Shown: positions 18,173 through 26,367 of the stretch, in pieces
Layout of the letters: every line of letters starts with the position of its first letter
Numbering within the stretch: position 1 is the stretch's first letter
Source: Dorea sp. CAG:317
GTDB lineage: Bacteria > Bacillota > Clostridia > Lachnospirales > Lachnospiraceae
Direction: 5' to 3'
Length of the DNA stretch: 64,000 nucleotides
Assembly: GCA_000433535.1 (NCBI GenBank)
Contig: FR892670.1
Coordinates: forward strand, 21,246 to 85,245
The notes under the pieces: model-generated
What the model saw: the letters and a program-made list of their open reading frames with translations, nothing else
What the model was told of the DNA's origin: nothing
Databases searched by the model: none
Position numbers and translations under genes: made by a program

Positions 18173-19552
18173 TTATTTTAAAAACAGATGAATCAGCTTT
18201 TCGTTGATCTTTCGATAGGGCTGATATCGCATCGGAAGATCCAACCATGTTTTCTTATCTACAATACTTTTATAGTGAGAAAATGTGCGGAATCCGTCTT
18301 TTCCGTGATAAGAACCCATACCGCTCTCACCGAATCCTCCGAATCCCATTTCACTGGTGGCAAGGTGGATGATCGTATCGTTGATACATCCTCCGCCGAA
18401 TCCACATCGGGCAGTTACTTTTCTTGCCGCTGTTTTATCAGATGTAAAGACATAAAGAGCCAGCGGGTGAGGCATGGAATTGATTTTGTGGATTGCCTGA
18501 TCAAGAGAGTCATAGGTCAAAATCGGAAGTATAGGACCGAAGATTTCTTCCTGCATGACCGCATCGTCAAAGGTTACATGATCCATGACGGTCGGTTCGA
18601 TTTTCAGTGTTGTACGATCACATTTTCCACCGAAGACAACCTTGGAGGAATCTATCAGTTTTGTAATACGGTCAAAATGCTTTTCATTGATAATCTTTCC
18701 ATAATTTTTGTTTGTCAGCGGCTCAGACCGGAACTGTCTTTTTATCTGGCGTTTGATTTCGGCAAGCAGCTGGTCCTTGATCTTGCGGTCGCAGTAAATA
18801 TAATCGGGGGCTACGCAGGTTTGCCCGCAATTTAAATATTTGCCGAACACAATTCTTCTGGCAGCCAGCTTGATGTTTGCGCTTTCTTCTACGATGCAGG
18901 GACTCTTGCCGCCGAGCTCTAATGTGACAGGAGTTAAATGTGCCGCTGCATGGCGCATGACTTCTTTTCCTACGGTCTGGCTTCCGGTAAAGAAAATATA
19001 ATCAAAATGTTCATTTAACAGACAGGTGTTTTCTGCCCGTCCGCCTGTAATGACAGCGACATAACGTGTATCGAAGCATTCTTCGATCATAGACTGGATG
19101 ACGGCGCTTGTGTAAGGTGAGTAGGCGCTTGGCTTTAGAACAACGGTATTGCCGGCAGCTAAAGCGTCTATCAGAGGATCAATAGTCAGAAGAAAAGGAT
19201 AATTCCACGGGCTCATAATCAAAGCTACTCCGTAAGGAGACGGTTTTTTAAAACTTCTGGAGTGAAATTGTGCCAGTGGTGTGAGGACGTTCTTCTCTTT
19301 TGCAAAAGAGCGGATGCGTTTCAGCATGTACGTAATCTCACTTAGTACAAGACCGGTCTCGCACATATAGCTCTCAAAATCACTTTTCCCAAGATCTTTT
19401 CGGATAGCCTTCCCGATTTCTGCCTCATGTGTAAGAATGTAAGACTGTATTTTTTTTAGTGCTTCGATTCGATGAGACAGTGGGAGAGTGGCGCCGGTAT
19501 AAAAATAAGTTCTCTGATTTTCAACGATTTGTCGGATTTCTGTTTCAGTCAT
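18173..19552 (-). CDS. NAD(P)-dependent aldehyde dehydrogenase (class 3 type)
   Basis: Protein of 459 residues that oxidises aldehydes to acids. Typical segments are ALIMSPWNYPFLLTIDPLIDALAAGNTVVLKPS, FTGSQTVGKEVM, the catalytic Glu in VTLELGGKSP, the catalytic Cys in LNCGQTCVAPDY, and EEIFGPILPIL. Length and C terminus fit the class 3/YwdH group. Of the two N-terminal Met codons, the one at 19552 is chosen because AAAGGATG lies 12 bp upstream; the other overlaps that site. It is the last gene of a MarR-ADH-ALDH operon, suggesting conversion of an alcohol to an acid or aldehyde detoxification. Confidence 0.9.
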   Translation of the reverse strand: MTETEIRQIVENQRTYFYTGATLPLSHRIEALKKIQSYILTHEAEIGKAIRKDLGKSDFESYMCETGLVLSEITYMLKRIRSFAKEKNVLTPLAQFHSRSFKKPSPYGVALIMSPWNYPFLLTIDPLIDALAAGNTVVLKPSAYSPYTSAVIQSMIEECFDTRYVAVITGGRAENTCLLNEHFDYIFFTGSQTVGKEVMRHAAAHLTPVTLELGGKSPCIVEESANIKLAARRIVFGKYLNCGQTCVAPDYIYCDRKIKDQLLAEIKRQIKRQFRSEPLTNKNYGKIINEKHFDRITKLIDSSKVVFGGKCDRTTLKIEPTVMDHVTFDDAVMQEEIFGPILPILTYDSLDQAIHKINSMPHPLALYVFTSDKTAARKVTARCGFGGGCINDTIIHLATSEMGFGGFGESGMGSYHGKDGFRTFSHYKSIVDKKTWLDLPMRYQPYRKINEKLIHLFLK

Positions 19553-19572
19553 AGCGTAGATCATCCTTTCTG

Positions 19573-20817
19573 TTATGATTCGGAAGTTTTAGAAGAAGAG
19601 TCAGGAGAAGTTGTATCTTCTTCCATCAGCATATAATAAAACTTTTCCAATTCCCCGGCATTCATAAGAACAGGAACCGGATAGAGTGGATTTGCTTCTT
19701 TATCGGCATAATGTGAAAGCTTTGGGATATCTTCTTCCCGGATATCAGGAACAGTATTTCCGATTCCAAAACGTTTCTTCATAGCCTTAATCTCATCGAT
19801 GAAGGCATAAGCTGCCTGCGCACAGGGGGTTCCTTTTTCGGCAATTCCTGCGGCAACTGCCAGTTTGGCAAGTTTTTTGTAAATGGTTTCCCCGTATTCT
19901 TCCAGGACATGTGGAAGAAGGATTGCATTTGCAAGTCCGTGAGGAATGTTATACTGCCCGCCCAGTGAATGAGCAACAGCGTGTACATATCCAACGTAAG
20001 ATTTTGTAAAGGCACATCCGGCATAGTAAGAAGCGTGCAGCATATTTCTTCGGGCATCTACATTTGTGCCGTCTGTATAAGCAGTGTCGATATTTTCAAA
20101 AATCAACTTTACTGCAAGCAAAGCATCTTTTCGTGTTCCGTAAGTGGTAGATCTTCCGATATAAGCCTCCACGGCATGTGTAAGTGCATCCATTCCGGTT
20201 GTAGCAGTGATAAATGGAGGCAGGCTTACGGTCACTTTAGGATCTAAGACAGCATATTTCGGAATGAGCGGAAAATCGTTAATCGCATATTTGTAACGAG
20301 TTTGGGCATCTGTGATCACGGCGGCAAGAGTGGTTTCGCTTCCGGTTCCGGCAGTGGTTGGAACCGCCATGAGCAGTGGGAGCTTTTTGTGTACCTTTAA
20401 GATTCCTTTCATTTTCGCCAGAGATTGTTTTGGCTTTGCGATTTTTGCTCCCACGGCTTTCGCGCAGTCTATACTGGAACCGCCTCCAAAGCCGATGATG
20501 CAGTCGCAACCGCGTAAGTGGTAGAGCTCGAGTGCTTCTGCAACGTTAGTGGTAGTAGGATTGGCAACGGTCTTATCGTATATGGTATAGGAGATGCCAG
20601 AGTTACAGAGCGAATGTTCCAGACGTTTTGTCAGTCCAAGCTTCGTAATCTGTGCATCGGTAATGAGAAGTACGCTGCTGCATCCTTCCTGCTGTATAAT
20701 CTCAGGAAGTTTTTTTACACTGCCGACAATCTTAGGAGTCCGATAAGGAAGAAAGGGCAATGCGATTTTTAAGGCTGTCTGAAAGGTTCGGCAATAAATT
20801 GATTTTAGTGTATGCAT
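19573..20817 (-). CDS. Iron-containing alcohol dehydrogenase
   Basis: Group III (Fe-dependent) ADH of 414 residues. The NAD-binding region is CIIGFGGGSSIDCAKAVGA, followed by AVPTTAGTGSETTLAAVITD. The metal-binding His residues are in MDALTHAVEAYI, YVGYVHAVAHSLGGQYNIPHGLANAILLPHV. A roughly 40-residue N-terminal extension (MHTLKSIYCRTFQTALKIALPFL) precedes the usual start and may be amphipathic. It lies directly downstream of the MarR gene and 20 bp before the ALDH gene. The pair could oxidise an alcohol to an acid; the substrate is unknown. Confidence 0.9.
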   Translation of the reverse strand: MHTLKSIYCRTFQTALKIALPFLPYRTPKIVGSVKKLPEIIQQEGCSSVLLITDAQITKLGLTKRLEHSLCNSGISYTIYDKTVANPTTTNVAEALELYHLRGCDCIIGFGGGSSIDCAKAVGAKIAKPKQSLAKMKGILKVHKKLPLLMAVPTTAGTGSETTLAAVITDAQTRYKYAINDFPLIPKYAVLDPKVTVSLPPFITATTGMDALTHAVEAYIGRSTTYGTRKDALLAVKLIFENIDTAYTDGTNVDARRNMLHASYYAGCAFTKSYVGYVHAVAHSLGGQYNIPHGLANAILLPHVLEEYGETIYKKLAKLAVAAGIAEKGTPCAQAAYAFIDEIKAMKKRFGIGNTVPDIREEDIPKLSHYADKEANPLYPVPVLMNAGELEKFYYMLMEEDTTSPDSSSKTSES

Positions 20818-20819
20818 TC

Positions 20820-21287
20820 TTATGTTTCCTCGCTATATGAATCTAAATTAGTACAGAGTTTCTGTAAGTTATCTGAAATAGTAAATAAAGTGCGATAGAA
20901 GATCGTGCGATCTTCGGGCGTAATGTTTTGGCTCGCCTTATCTACGGCTTCGGCTATGAGAAGATTCACCTTTTCGGCGCATTGAATGCCGAGATTTGTC
21001 AGAATAGCTTTGGCACGATATTTTTTGGTTTCAGAAGAAGGAATATAATTAAGATATCCGTTTTTTTCAAGGTCTGTCAGTGTACGTGAGATTCCAGCCT
21101 TATCTTCCTGACAGAGATTGCAGAGATCGGAAGCAGTCAGTCCATCAGGGTGTGCGGCAAGAAAATAAATACACATAACGTGAGTTCCTTTTAAGCCGAG
21201 AGTTCCCATGTAATATTTTTTGATCTTCTGCACATTTTTGTGTATGCGGGCGACGCCGGTGGTCAATTTTTCAAAACGATCATCCAA
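20820..21287 (-). CDS. MarR family transcriptional regulator
   Basis: Protein of 155 residues with a winged helix: HVMCIYFLAAHPDGLTASDLCNLCQEDKAGISRTLTDLEKNGYLNY. The start is taken as TTG 21287 because AGAAGGTG lies about 8 bp before it. The open frame reaches 21353, but the upstream ATG there has no ribosome site and would lie upstream of the promoter's -10 region. It begins the operon with ADH and ALDH. A perfect palindrome downstream of its promoter suggests autoregulation. Confidence 0.85.
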   Translation of the reverse strand: MDDRFEKLTTGVARIHKNVQKIKKYYMGTLGLKGTHVMCIYFLAAHPDGLTASDLCNLCQEDKAGISRTLTDLEKNGYLNYIPSSETKKYRAKAILTNLGIQCAEKVNLLIAEAVDKASQNITPEDRTIFYRTLFTISDNLQKLCTNLDSYSEET

Positions 21288-21312
21288 TGAAATACACCTT
21301 CTTTCTGTAAGA

Positions 21313-21328
21313 TGTTGATTAATCAACA
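21313..21328. promoter_or_regulatory. MarR operator candidate
   Basis: Perfect 16-bp palindrome TGTTGATTAATCAACA located 12 bp downstream of the -10 box and 25 bp before the TTG start. A repressor bound here would block elongation or initiation of the MarR-ADH-ALDH operon. Confidence 0.7.
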
Positions 21329-21340
21329 AATTATAAAATG

Positions 21341-21369
21341 AATATAACAGCAAGGAAAATATTTGTCAA
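21341..21369 (-). promoter_or_regulatory. Promoter of the MarR-ADH-ALDH operon
   Basis: On the minus strand TTGACA (21369-21364) and TATATT (21346-21341) are separated by 17 bp. The -35 box almost touches the stop codon of the upstream MerR-type gene. Confidence 0.8.
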
Positions 21370-21371
21370 TC

Positions 21372-22175
21372 TTACGAAGCACATTTTTCTATACGAATCT
21401 GCAGTTCAGTAATGTGTTCCTGCACATCTTCAGACTGGTGAATATCTACCCACAGTAATTCGAGAACAGGGCCTTTTAGTATCAGATCATGGGTGGCAGC
21501 ATAGTTAAGGAGCTTCGGGAAATAGGTCTGATGCTGGTGAGAATCTCCGTGATAGCTAACGGACAGATAATGACCGGCATCTAAGACGGAGCTTCCGTTG
21601 CGGTCGATGATAAAGACACCCTCATAGTCCTGATACAATGCCTGTTTTGCTTTCGCAAGCGGAAGAAGTGATCCGATTCGATTATTTCCGATAATGTAAA
21701 GATTGTTTTTATCTTTGTTCAGAAGCTGTTTGATCAGCATATCCATCTCTTCGTCTGTGTGGAAGGGATGTGGGATGATGTGGCAGCTTCTTTTTGGAAA
21801 TTCTTTTTCTACTACATTGCCAATGGGTTGTATTTCTGCTTCATATAGTGTGTTTAAGCGTTCAGACACATTTTCTCGCAATTGTGTTAAGGTTTGAATG
21901 TGAGTGTCGATAATAGACAGCTCTTCGTTTAACAGCTCTTTGGTTGAAGCAACGCTGCGGGAACGGATGTAGGAAGCGATTTTTTCCATGGGAAAGTTCA
22001 GCTTTCTCAGGTCGCGGATAACATTCAGACGCCAGAGGTCATTGAGTCCGTACATGCGATACCCGTTTTCCCCTCGAGTCGGATTTAACAGACCGAGTTC
22101 TTCGTAGTAGCGGAGAGAATCAGGACCGATCTGATAGAGCTTTGAGATTTCACCGATTTTGTAAAATTGTTTCAT
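21372..22175 (-). CDS. MerR family regulator with GyrI-like effector domain
   Basis: Protein of 267 residues. The N-terminal winged helix reads YKIGEISKLYQIGPDSLRYYEELGLLNPTRGENGYRMY, followed by a coiled coil (about 80-115, QTLTQLRENVSERLNTLYEAE). The C-terminal half (about 120-267) has the pattern of GyrI-like multidrug-binding domains of BmrR/BltR-type activators. It is divergent from a MATE efflux pump across a typical MerR-type promoter, so it most likely activates that pump when a drug-like ligand binds. Confidence 0.88.
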   Translation of the reverse strand: MKQFYKIGEISKLYQIGPDSLRYYEELGLLNPTRGENGYRMYGLNDLWRLNVIRDLRKLNFPMEKIASYIRSRSVASTKELLNEELSIIDTHIQTLTQLRENVSERLNTLYEAEIQPIGNVVEKEFPKRSCHIIPHPFHTDEEMDMLIKQLLNKDKNNLYIIGNNRIGSLLPLAKAKQALYQDYEGVFIIDRNGSSVLDAGHYLSVSYHGDSHQHQTYFPKLLNYAATHDLILKGPVLELLWVDIHQSEDVQEHITELQIRIEKCAS

Positions 22176-22218
22176 AGAGCATTTCTCCTATCATAAAACA
22201 TTTAATATGAAAAACATC

Positions 22219-22249
22219 TTGACCTTAGTATTATACCAAGGTTTATAGT
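22219..22249 (+). promoter_or_regulatory. MerR-type promoter and operator of the MATE gene
   Basis: TTGACC (22219-22224) and TATAGT (22244-22249) have a 19-bp spacer, the abnormal length that MerR activators correct by twisting DNA. A 21-bp near-perfect palindrome (22222-22242, ends ACCTT and AAGGT) fills the spacer. Confidence 0.88.
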
Positions 22250-22289
22250 AAAGGTGTGAAAAAAATAAGATGTAAAGCGAGGTTTTATT

Positions 22290-23615
22290 GTGAGACTGGA
22301 AGGAAAGTCTTTAAAAAGTGATTTTTTCAAATTTATTATTCCATCGATCATTGCGCAGTTGGTATTTTCTTTGTATACCATGGTGGATGGTATTTTCGTG
22401 GCGCGTGGAGTATCTGAGGTGGCGCTGACTGCGGTGAATATCTCTATGCCGTTCAGTGTGGGGATGTTCTCGATTTCATTATTGTTCGCAGTGGGAAATT
22501 CTACGATTGTAGCAATTCTTTTGGGACAGGGCGAACATAAGAAGGCAAATCAGGTATTTACGCAGAATATTGTACTTTTGTGTGTGATTTCCGTGCTGGT
22601 GACAGTCGTTGTTCTTGTCTTTTTGGAACCATTTGCAAGATTTTTAGGAGCTACGGACAGCATTCTTCCTTATGCCAAGGATTACATTGGGACAATTGCT
22701 CCGTTTTCGCTGGCTTACATGCTGTCATATTCTTTTGAGACGTTGATTAAGACAGACGGATATCCGAAGCTTGCAACAATTTATGTTACAACCGGTGCAG
22801 TTTTAAATTGTATTTTGGATTATCTCATGGTCATGGTGTGGGACTGGGGAGTAAAAGGAGCTGCTTTTGCAACCGGACTTTCGCAGGCAGCAGTCATTTT
22901 TCTCTACCTTTGGCACTTCTTGGGACCGAAAGGTTCGATTAAATTTACAAAATTCCAATTTGATGTATCGACTATTTTCCGACAGATCCGAAATGGAATG
23001 TCCTCCGGTGTGACAGAGTTTTCGGGAGGAATTATTATCTTCTTCTTCAATCAGGCAATTTTGAGGTTCATTTCTGAGGATGCACTGGTAAGTTATACGA
23101 TTATTTCTTATGTCAATACAATTGTGGTAATGTCCATGACTGGTATTGCGCAGGGGTCACAGCCATTAATCAGTTATTATTTCGGTAAAGGCGAACCGAA
23201 AAAGTACAGAAAACTTTTAAAGTATGGCATATTGTCGGCAGCAGTATTTTCGGTTGTAGTGACAGCCGGATGTTATGCCGGGGCGTCAGGAATCGTCGGT
23301 ATTTTCCTCGACGGGGAGAATCCGGCACTTAGCATCTATTCTATAAAAGTATTTCGCATCTTTATTCTGTCTTTCCTGCTGGCAGGCTATAATGTAGTTA
23401 TCGGCGGATATTTCGCATCGATTGAAAAGGCGGGATTTGCTACATTTATTTCATTAACGCGAAGTCTGATCGCGCTGGTCGGATGTATGATGTTGCTGAT
23501 TGCGGTGCTTGGAGGGGAAGGAATCTGGTGGTCGCCGCTGATGGCAGAGGCGGTATGCCTTGTATTTTCGCTGTTAATGCTGAAGAGAAGCTTTGCAAAA
23601 CAGCAAAAAAATTAG
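22290..23615 (+). CDS. MATE family efflux transporter
   Basis: Membrane protein of 441 residues with twelve predicted helices in two bundles. The first helices read FFKFIIPSIIAQLVFSLYTMVDGIFVARGVSEVALTAVN and the middle contains GIAQGSQPLISYYFGKGE, both typical of MATE multidrug/sodium antiporters. Translation starts at GTG 22290 after GCGAGGT. It is under a MerR-type promoter controlled by the divergent regulator, which points to drug or metabolite export. Confidence 0.9.
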   Translation: MRLEGKSLKSDFFKFIIPSIIAQLVFSLYTMVDGIFVARGVSEVALTAVNISMPFSVGMFSISLLFAVGNSTIVAILLGQGEHKKANQVFTQNIVLLCVISVLVTVVVLVFLEPFARFLGATDSILPYAKDYIGTIAPFSLAYMLSYSFETLIKTDGYPKLATIYVTTGAVLNCILDYLMVMVWDWGVKGAAFATGLSQAAVIFLYLWHFLGPKGSIKFTKFQFDVSTIFRQIRNGMSSGVTEFSGGIIIFFFNQAILRFISEDALVSYTIISYVNTIVVMSMTGIAQGSQPLISYYFGKGEPKKYRKLLKYGILSAAVFSVVVTAGCYAGASGIVGIFLDGENPALSIYSIKVFRIFILSFLLAGYNVVIGGYFASIEKAGFATFISLTRSLIALVGCMMLLIAVLGGEGIWWSPLMAEAVCLVFSLLMLKRSFAKQQKN

Positions 23616-23719
23616 CGGGAATGCAGCTTTAAAGTAAGCACGATTGCAGCAGAGAAAAAAGAGAAAACAAAGAAAAAATAAAGAAAAACAAAGAAAATAA
23701 AAAAAATGCAAAAAAGGGC

Positions 23720-23747
23720 TTGATTTTTAGCGAAAAGGTGTTATAAT
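23720..23747 (+). promoter_or_regulatory. Promoter of the tRNA-Gln/tRNA-Pro unit
   Basis: TTGATT (23720-23725) and TATAAT (23742-23747), 16 bp apart, 23 bp before the tRNA. The 100 bp upstream is a purine-rich A/G tract. Confidence 0.8.
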
Positions 23748-23770
23748 AACATTTGTTCGCTAGAAAACAT

Positions 23771-23841
23771 TGCGGAATGGTGTAATGGTAGCACAGCAGA
23801 CTCTGACTCTGTTAGTAGGGGTTCAAATCCCTTTTCCGTAG
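23771..23841 (+). tRNA. tRNA-Gln (anticodon CTG)
   Basis: 71-nt cloverleaf. The acceptor is TGCGGAA/TTCCGTA with one G-T pair and discriminator G. The D arm GTG...CAC and anticodon arm GCAGA-CTCTGAC-TCTGT give anticodon CTG. The T arm contains GGTTCAAATCC. It reads CAG and is the isoacceptor additional to TTG. CCA is not encoded. Confidence 0.95.
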
Positions 23842-23856
23842 TTCCTTGGCAGGGGC

Positions 23857-23886
23857 GCCGGATGCTTGTACATTTGAGCGTCCGGC
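23857..23886 (+). other. Hairpin in the spacer between two tRNAs
   Basis: Stem GCCGGATGC / GCGTCCGGC (one G-T pair) with a 12-nt loop. It may guide processing of the tRNA-Gln/tRNA-Pro transcript. No T-run follows. Confidence 0.4.
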
Positions 23887-23895
23887 TAATTTTAT

Positions 23896-23969
<74 letters not shown>

Positions 23970-24205
23970 TTTTTTTAATGCAAAAATAAAGAGTTTTATA
24001 TTCCGAAAAAGCACTTGAGATCAAGTGCTTTTTGTTTTGCAAAGGTTTCCAGCCATTTTTTGTAAATACTTTATTCATTGGCAGAAACCTCAATTAGATT
24101 TTTTGGAACTTTTAACAAGATGTACAGGTGGAAAAGGAATGAAAAAGAAGAAAGCGGAAATCATAGTTTATTTATGTAAAAACAGTTTTCTGGTATTATT
24201 TTCAA
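23970..24205. other. Intergenic stretch after the tRNAs
   Basis: It holds an intrinsic terminator (24006-24033, listed separately) and then AT-rich DNA. A short open frame of 71 codons at 24025-24240 has no ribosome site and no recognisable product, so I do not call it a gene. Confidence 0.6.
24006..24033 (+). terminator. Intrinsic terminator after tRNA-Pro
   Basis: Stem AAAAAGCACTTGA / TCAAGTGCTTTTT with a 2-nt core GA; the T-run completes the terminator. Confidence 0.88.
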
Positions 24206-24234
24206 TTGATTTATTAGCTAATAAATTTTATAAT
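24206..24234 (+). promoter_or_regulatory. Promoter with internal palindrome upstream of the 4HbD-like gene
   Basis: TTGATT (24206-24211) and TATAAT (24229-24234) have a 17-bp spacer. The spacer is occupied by a perfect 18-bp palindrome, ATTTATTAGCTAATAAAT (24209-24226). A dimeric repressor bound there would exclude RNA polymerase. Confidence 0.65.
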
Positions 24235-24282
24235 ATATGAAAATAATGTCTTGATAGTAGTCATCAAATGGGGGAAATGATT

Positions 24283-25398
24283 ATGAAGTTATTTATGCAG
24301 AAACCGCTGATTCAAAAGTTTGATCATGCCAAAGAGTTTGTGGAAGCATATCAGATTGGAGAGGGCGATTTCATTCTGGCAAGTAAGAGGATTTACGAGA
24401 CCTATTTTGCACCGCTTAATCTGAAAGCGCGGGTTGAATATAAGAGTAACTACGGTGCGGGAGAGCCGACAGACGTGATGATCAATGCGCTTCTTGCGGA
24501 TTTTCGGAAAGCAGGGTGTGACAGGATCATTGCGATCGGTGGCGGAGCGGTCATTGATATGGCGAAGATTCTTGTATTGGATGGAAATGCAGCTGCGGAG
24601 CAATATTTTCGAAGGGAAGTACCTCTTCGCAAAGTGCATCCACTCATTGCTGTGCCGACCACTTGTGGTGCCGGTTCGGAAGTGTCAAATGTGTCAATTA
24701 CCGAATTGACAAGTATTCACAGTAAGCTGGGGCTGGCTGTGGATGAGATTTACGCAGATGATGCAGTGCTGATTCCGGAACTATTGACAGAGCTTCCGTA
24801 TGAATTTTTTGCTACAAGCGCTATTGATGCGTTTATCCACGCCATCGAGTCTTATGTGTCTCCGAAGGCAAATCTGTACACGAAAATGTTCAGCATGAAA
24901 GCAATGGAAATGATTATAGAAGGCTTCCGGGCAATTGCGGAAAAAGGGCCGGAGTATCGTATGGAGCTTCTGGAGCAATTCTTGATTGCCAGCAATCTGG
25001 CGGGGATTGCATTCGGAAATGCAGGTACGGGAATGGTTCACGCCATGTCTTATCCTCTGAGCGGGCATTATCATGTGGCGCATGGTGAGGCAAATTATCA
25101 GTTCCTCACAGCGGTGTTTGCGGCATATCAGAAGATGAAACCGGAGGGGGAGATTCGAGAATTGAATCAATTTCTGGGAAATCTTTTGAAATGTGAAGAG
25201 GACATAGTATATATTGAGCTTGAGAAGCTGTTAGACCGGATGATTGGGCGGAAAAAGCTTCGGGAATACGGCATGAAGGAAGAAGAGATCAGACTCTTTG
25301 CTGAAAGTGTGAATGAAAGCCAGCAAAGACTTCTGAATCAGAGCTATGTAAAACCGACCGTAGAACAGATGGAAGAAGTATACCGTCAATTATATTAA
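24283..25398 (+). CDS. 4-hydroxybutyrate dehydrogenase-like iron-containing alcohol dehydrogenase
   Basis: Protein of 371 residues of the Fe-dependent ADH family. It has IIAIGGGAVIDMAKILVL, AVPTTCGAGSEVSNVSITE, and the metal ligands in SAIDAFIHAIESYVSP and MVHAMSYPLSGHYHVAHGEANYQFL. The pattern fits clostridial 4-hydroxybutyrate dehydrogenases, which reduce succinic semialdehyde with NADH. The ATG at 24283 is preferred because GGGGGAA sits 7 bp before it; two upstream ATGs overlap that site. No succinate/CoA-transferase genes are adjacent, so the pathway role is uncertain. It is a single gene under its own promoter. Confidence 0.82.
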   Translation: MKLFMQKPLIQKFDHAKEFVEAYQIGEGDFILASKRIYETYFAPLNLKARVEYKSNYGAGEPTDVMINALLADFRKAGCDRIIAIGGGAVIDMAKILVLDGNAAAEQYFRREVPLRKVHPLIAVPTTCGAGSEVSNVSITELTSIHSKLGLAVDEIYADDAVLIPELLTELPYEFFATSAIDAFIHAIESYVSPKANLYTKMFSMKAMEMIIEGFRAIAEKGPEYRMELLEQFLIASNLAGIAFGNAGTGMVHAMSYPLSGHYHVAHGEANYQFLTAVFAAYQKMKPEGEIRELNQFLGNLLKCEEDIVYIELEKLLDRMIGRKKLREYGMKEEEIRLFAESVNESQQRLLNQSYVKPTVEQMEEVYRQLY

Positions 25399-25432
25399 AA
25401 TGCGAAAGCAAAATGTCCGCTCTAAAGTGTGC

Positions 25433-25460
25433 TTGACAAGGGCGGAAGATGTGCTATGAT
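25433..25460 (+). promoter_or_regulatory. Promoter of the thiamine operon
   Basis: TTGACA (25433-25438) and TATGAT (25455-25460), 16 bp apart. The TPP riboswitch starts about 30 bp after the -10 box. Confidence 0.85.
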
Positions 25461-25490
25461 AATTGTGGAACAATTTTATAGGATTGATGA

Positions 25491-25579
25491 CAAGGGAGCT
25501 TGCACGGAAGCGGGCTGAGAGTGGGCTGACACCGCCCAGACCTATAACCTGATTTGGATAATGCCAACGTAGGGATGCG
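25491..25579 (+). ncRNA. TPP (thi-box) riboswitch aptamer
   Basis: Contains the conserved GGGCTGAGA element, a P3 extension (GTGGGCTGACACCGCCC), then ACCTGATTTGGATAATGCCA and ACGTAGGGA, which are the invariant pyrimidine- and pyrophosphate-sensing parts of thi-boxes. It lies between a good promoter and thiT and controls the whole salvage operon. Confidence 0.96.
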
Positions 25580-25599
25580 TTTATAAGGGATTTTTGAAT

Positions 25600-25636
25600 C
25601 TCCTTTGTCTTCAATCGAAGACGAAGGAGGTTTTTT
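25600..25636 (+). terminator. Riboswitch expression platform: terminator that also hides the thiT ribosome site
   Basis: Stem CTCCTTTGTCTTC / GAAGACGAAGGAG with loop AATC, followed by six T that run into the thiT ATG. The 3' arm contains GAAGGAGG, the thiT ribosome site. Binding of TPP would therefore stop transcription and also mask translation. Confidence 0.85.
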
Positions 25637-26302
25637 ATGTTCAATTTTTTAGTGAATGCAGAGGGAGGGCTTACGACAGCGGGATATGCTGTCAGCATTA
25701 CGGCAGGCGTGTTCTTATTTGCATTGGCACTTCTGTTTGCCGGCAAGACTTCTGAGAAAAAGAAAATGTCTACGAAGCAGCTGGTGTTCTGCGCAATGGC
25801 AATGGCACTTGCATTTGTGACATCTTATGTGAAGGTATTTTCTCTGCCATGGGGAGGAAGTGTAACACTTTGCAGTATGCTGTTTATTGTACTGGTTGCA
25901 AACTGGTATGGTGTAAAAACAGGTGTCTTAGTAGGTCTTGCCTATGGAATTCTGCAGTTTATCCAGGAGCCTTTTGTACTTTCTTTTTTCCAGGTTTGCT
26001 GCGATTATATTCTCGCATTTGCAGCGCTTGGTCTGGCAGGATTATTTGCGAAGAAATCCCACGGTCTGATCAAAGGATATGTTGTGGCGGTTCTGGCAAG
26101 AGGCGCTTTTCATGCGCTGGGAGGTTATTTGTACTGGATGGATTATATGCCGGATAATTTCCCGGTCGCATTAAAGAGTATCTATCCGATTGCATATAAC
26201 TACAGCTTCTTACTTGCCGAGGCGGCGATCACACTGATCATTGTGTCAATTCCGGCGGTGTCAAGGGCGTTAGACCAAGTGAGAAAGACTGCGTTATCCT
26301 AG
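25637..26302 (+). CDS. thiT: Thiamine ECF transporter S component ThiT
   Basis: Membrane protein of 221 residues with six or seven hydrophobic segments. The ThiT-specific region includes LPWGGSVTLCSMLFIVLVANWYGVKTGVLVGLAYGILQFIQEPF and ARGAFHALGGYLYWMDYMP. It binds thiamine and works with a shared ECF module. The N terminus is about 40 residues longer than in short ThiT proteins and adds one helix. It is the first gene behind the TPP riboswitch, and the ATG follows the T-run of the platform terminator. Confidence 0.92.
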   Translation: MFNFLVNAEGGLTTAGYAVSITAGVFLFALALLFAGKTSEKKKMSTKQLVFCAMAMALAFVTSYVKVFSLPWGGSVTLCSMLFIVLVANWYGVKTGVLVGLAYGILQFIQEPFVLSFFQVCCDYILAFAALGLAGLFAKKSHGLIKGYVVAVLARGAFHALGGYLYWMDYMPDNFPVALKSIYPIAYNYSFLLAEAAITLIIVSIPAVSRALDQVRKTALS

Positions 26303-26367
26303 CGCTAAGGAAGAAAATCAAAGTAGATGAAGGAAACAGATGAAAAAAGAGAAAGAAGGAGTCAATG

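Noticed and set aside
23857..23886. Third tRNA or small RNA between tRNA-Gln and tRNA-Pro
   Set aside because: Only a single hairpin is present; no D or T arm and no terminator.
24025..24240. 71-codon open frame after the tRNA terminator
   Set aside because: It starts within the terminator T-run, has no ribosome site, overlaps the promoter of the next gene, and has no recognisable product.
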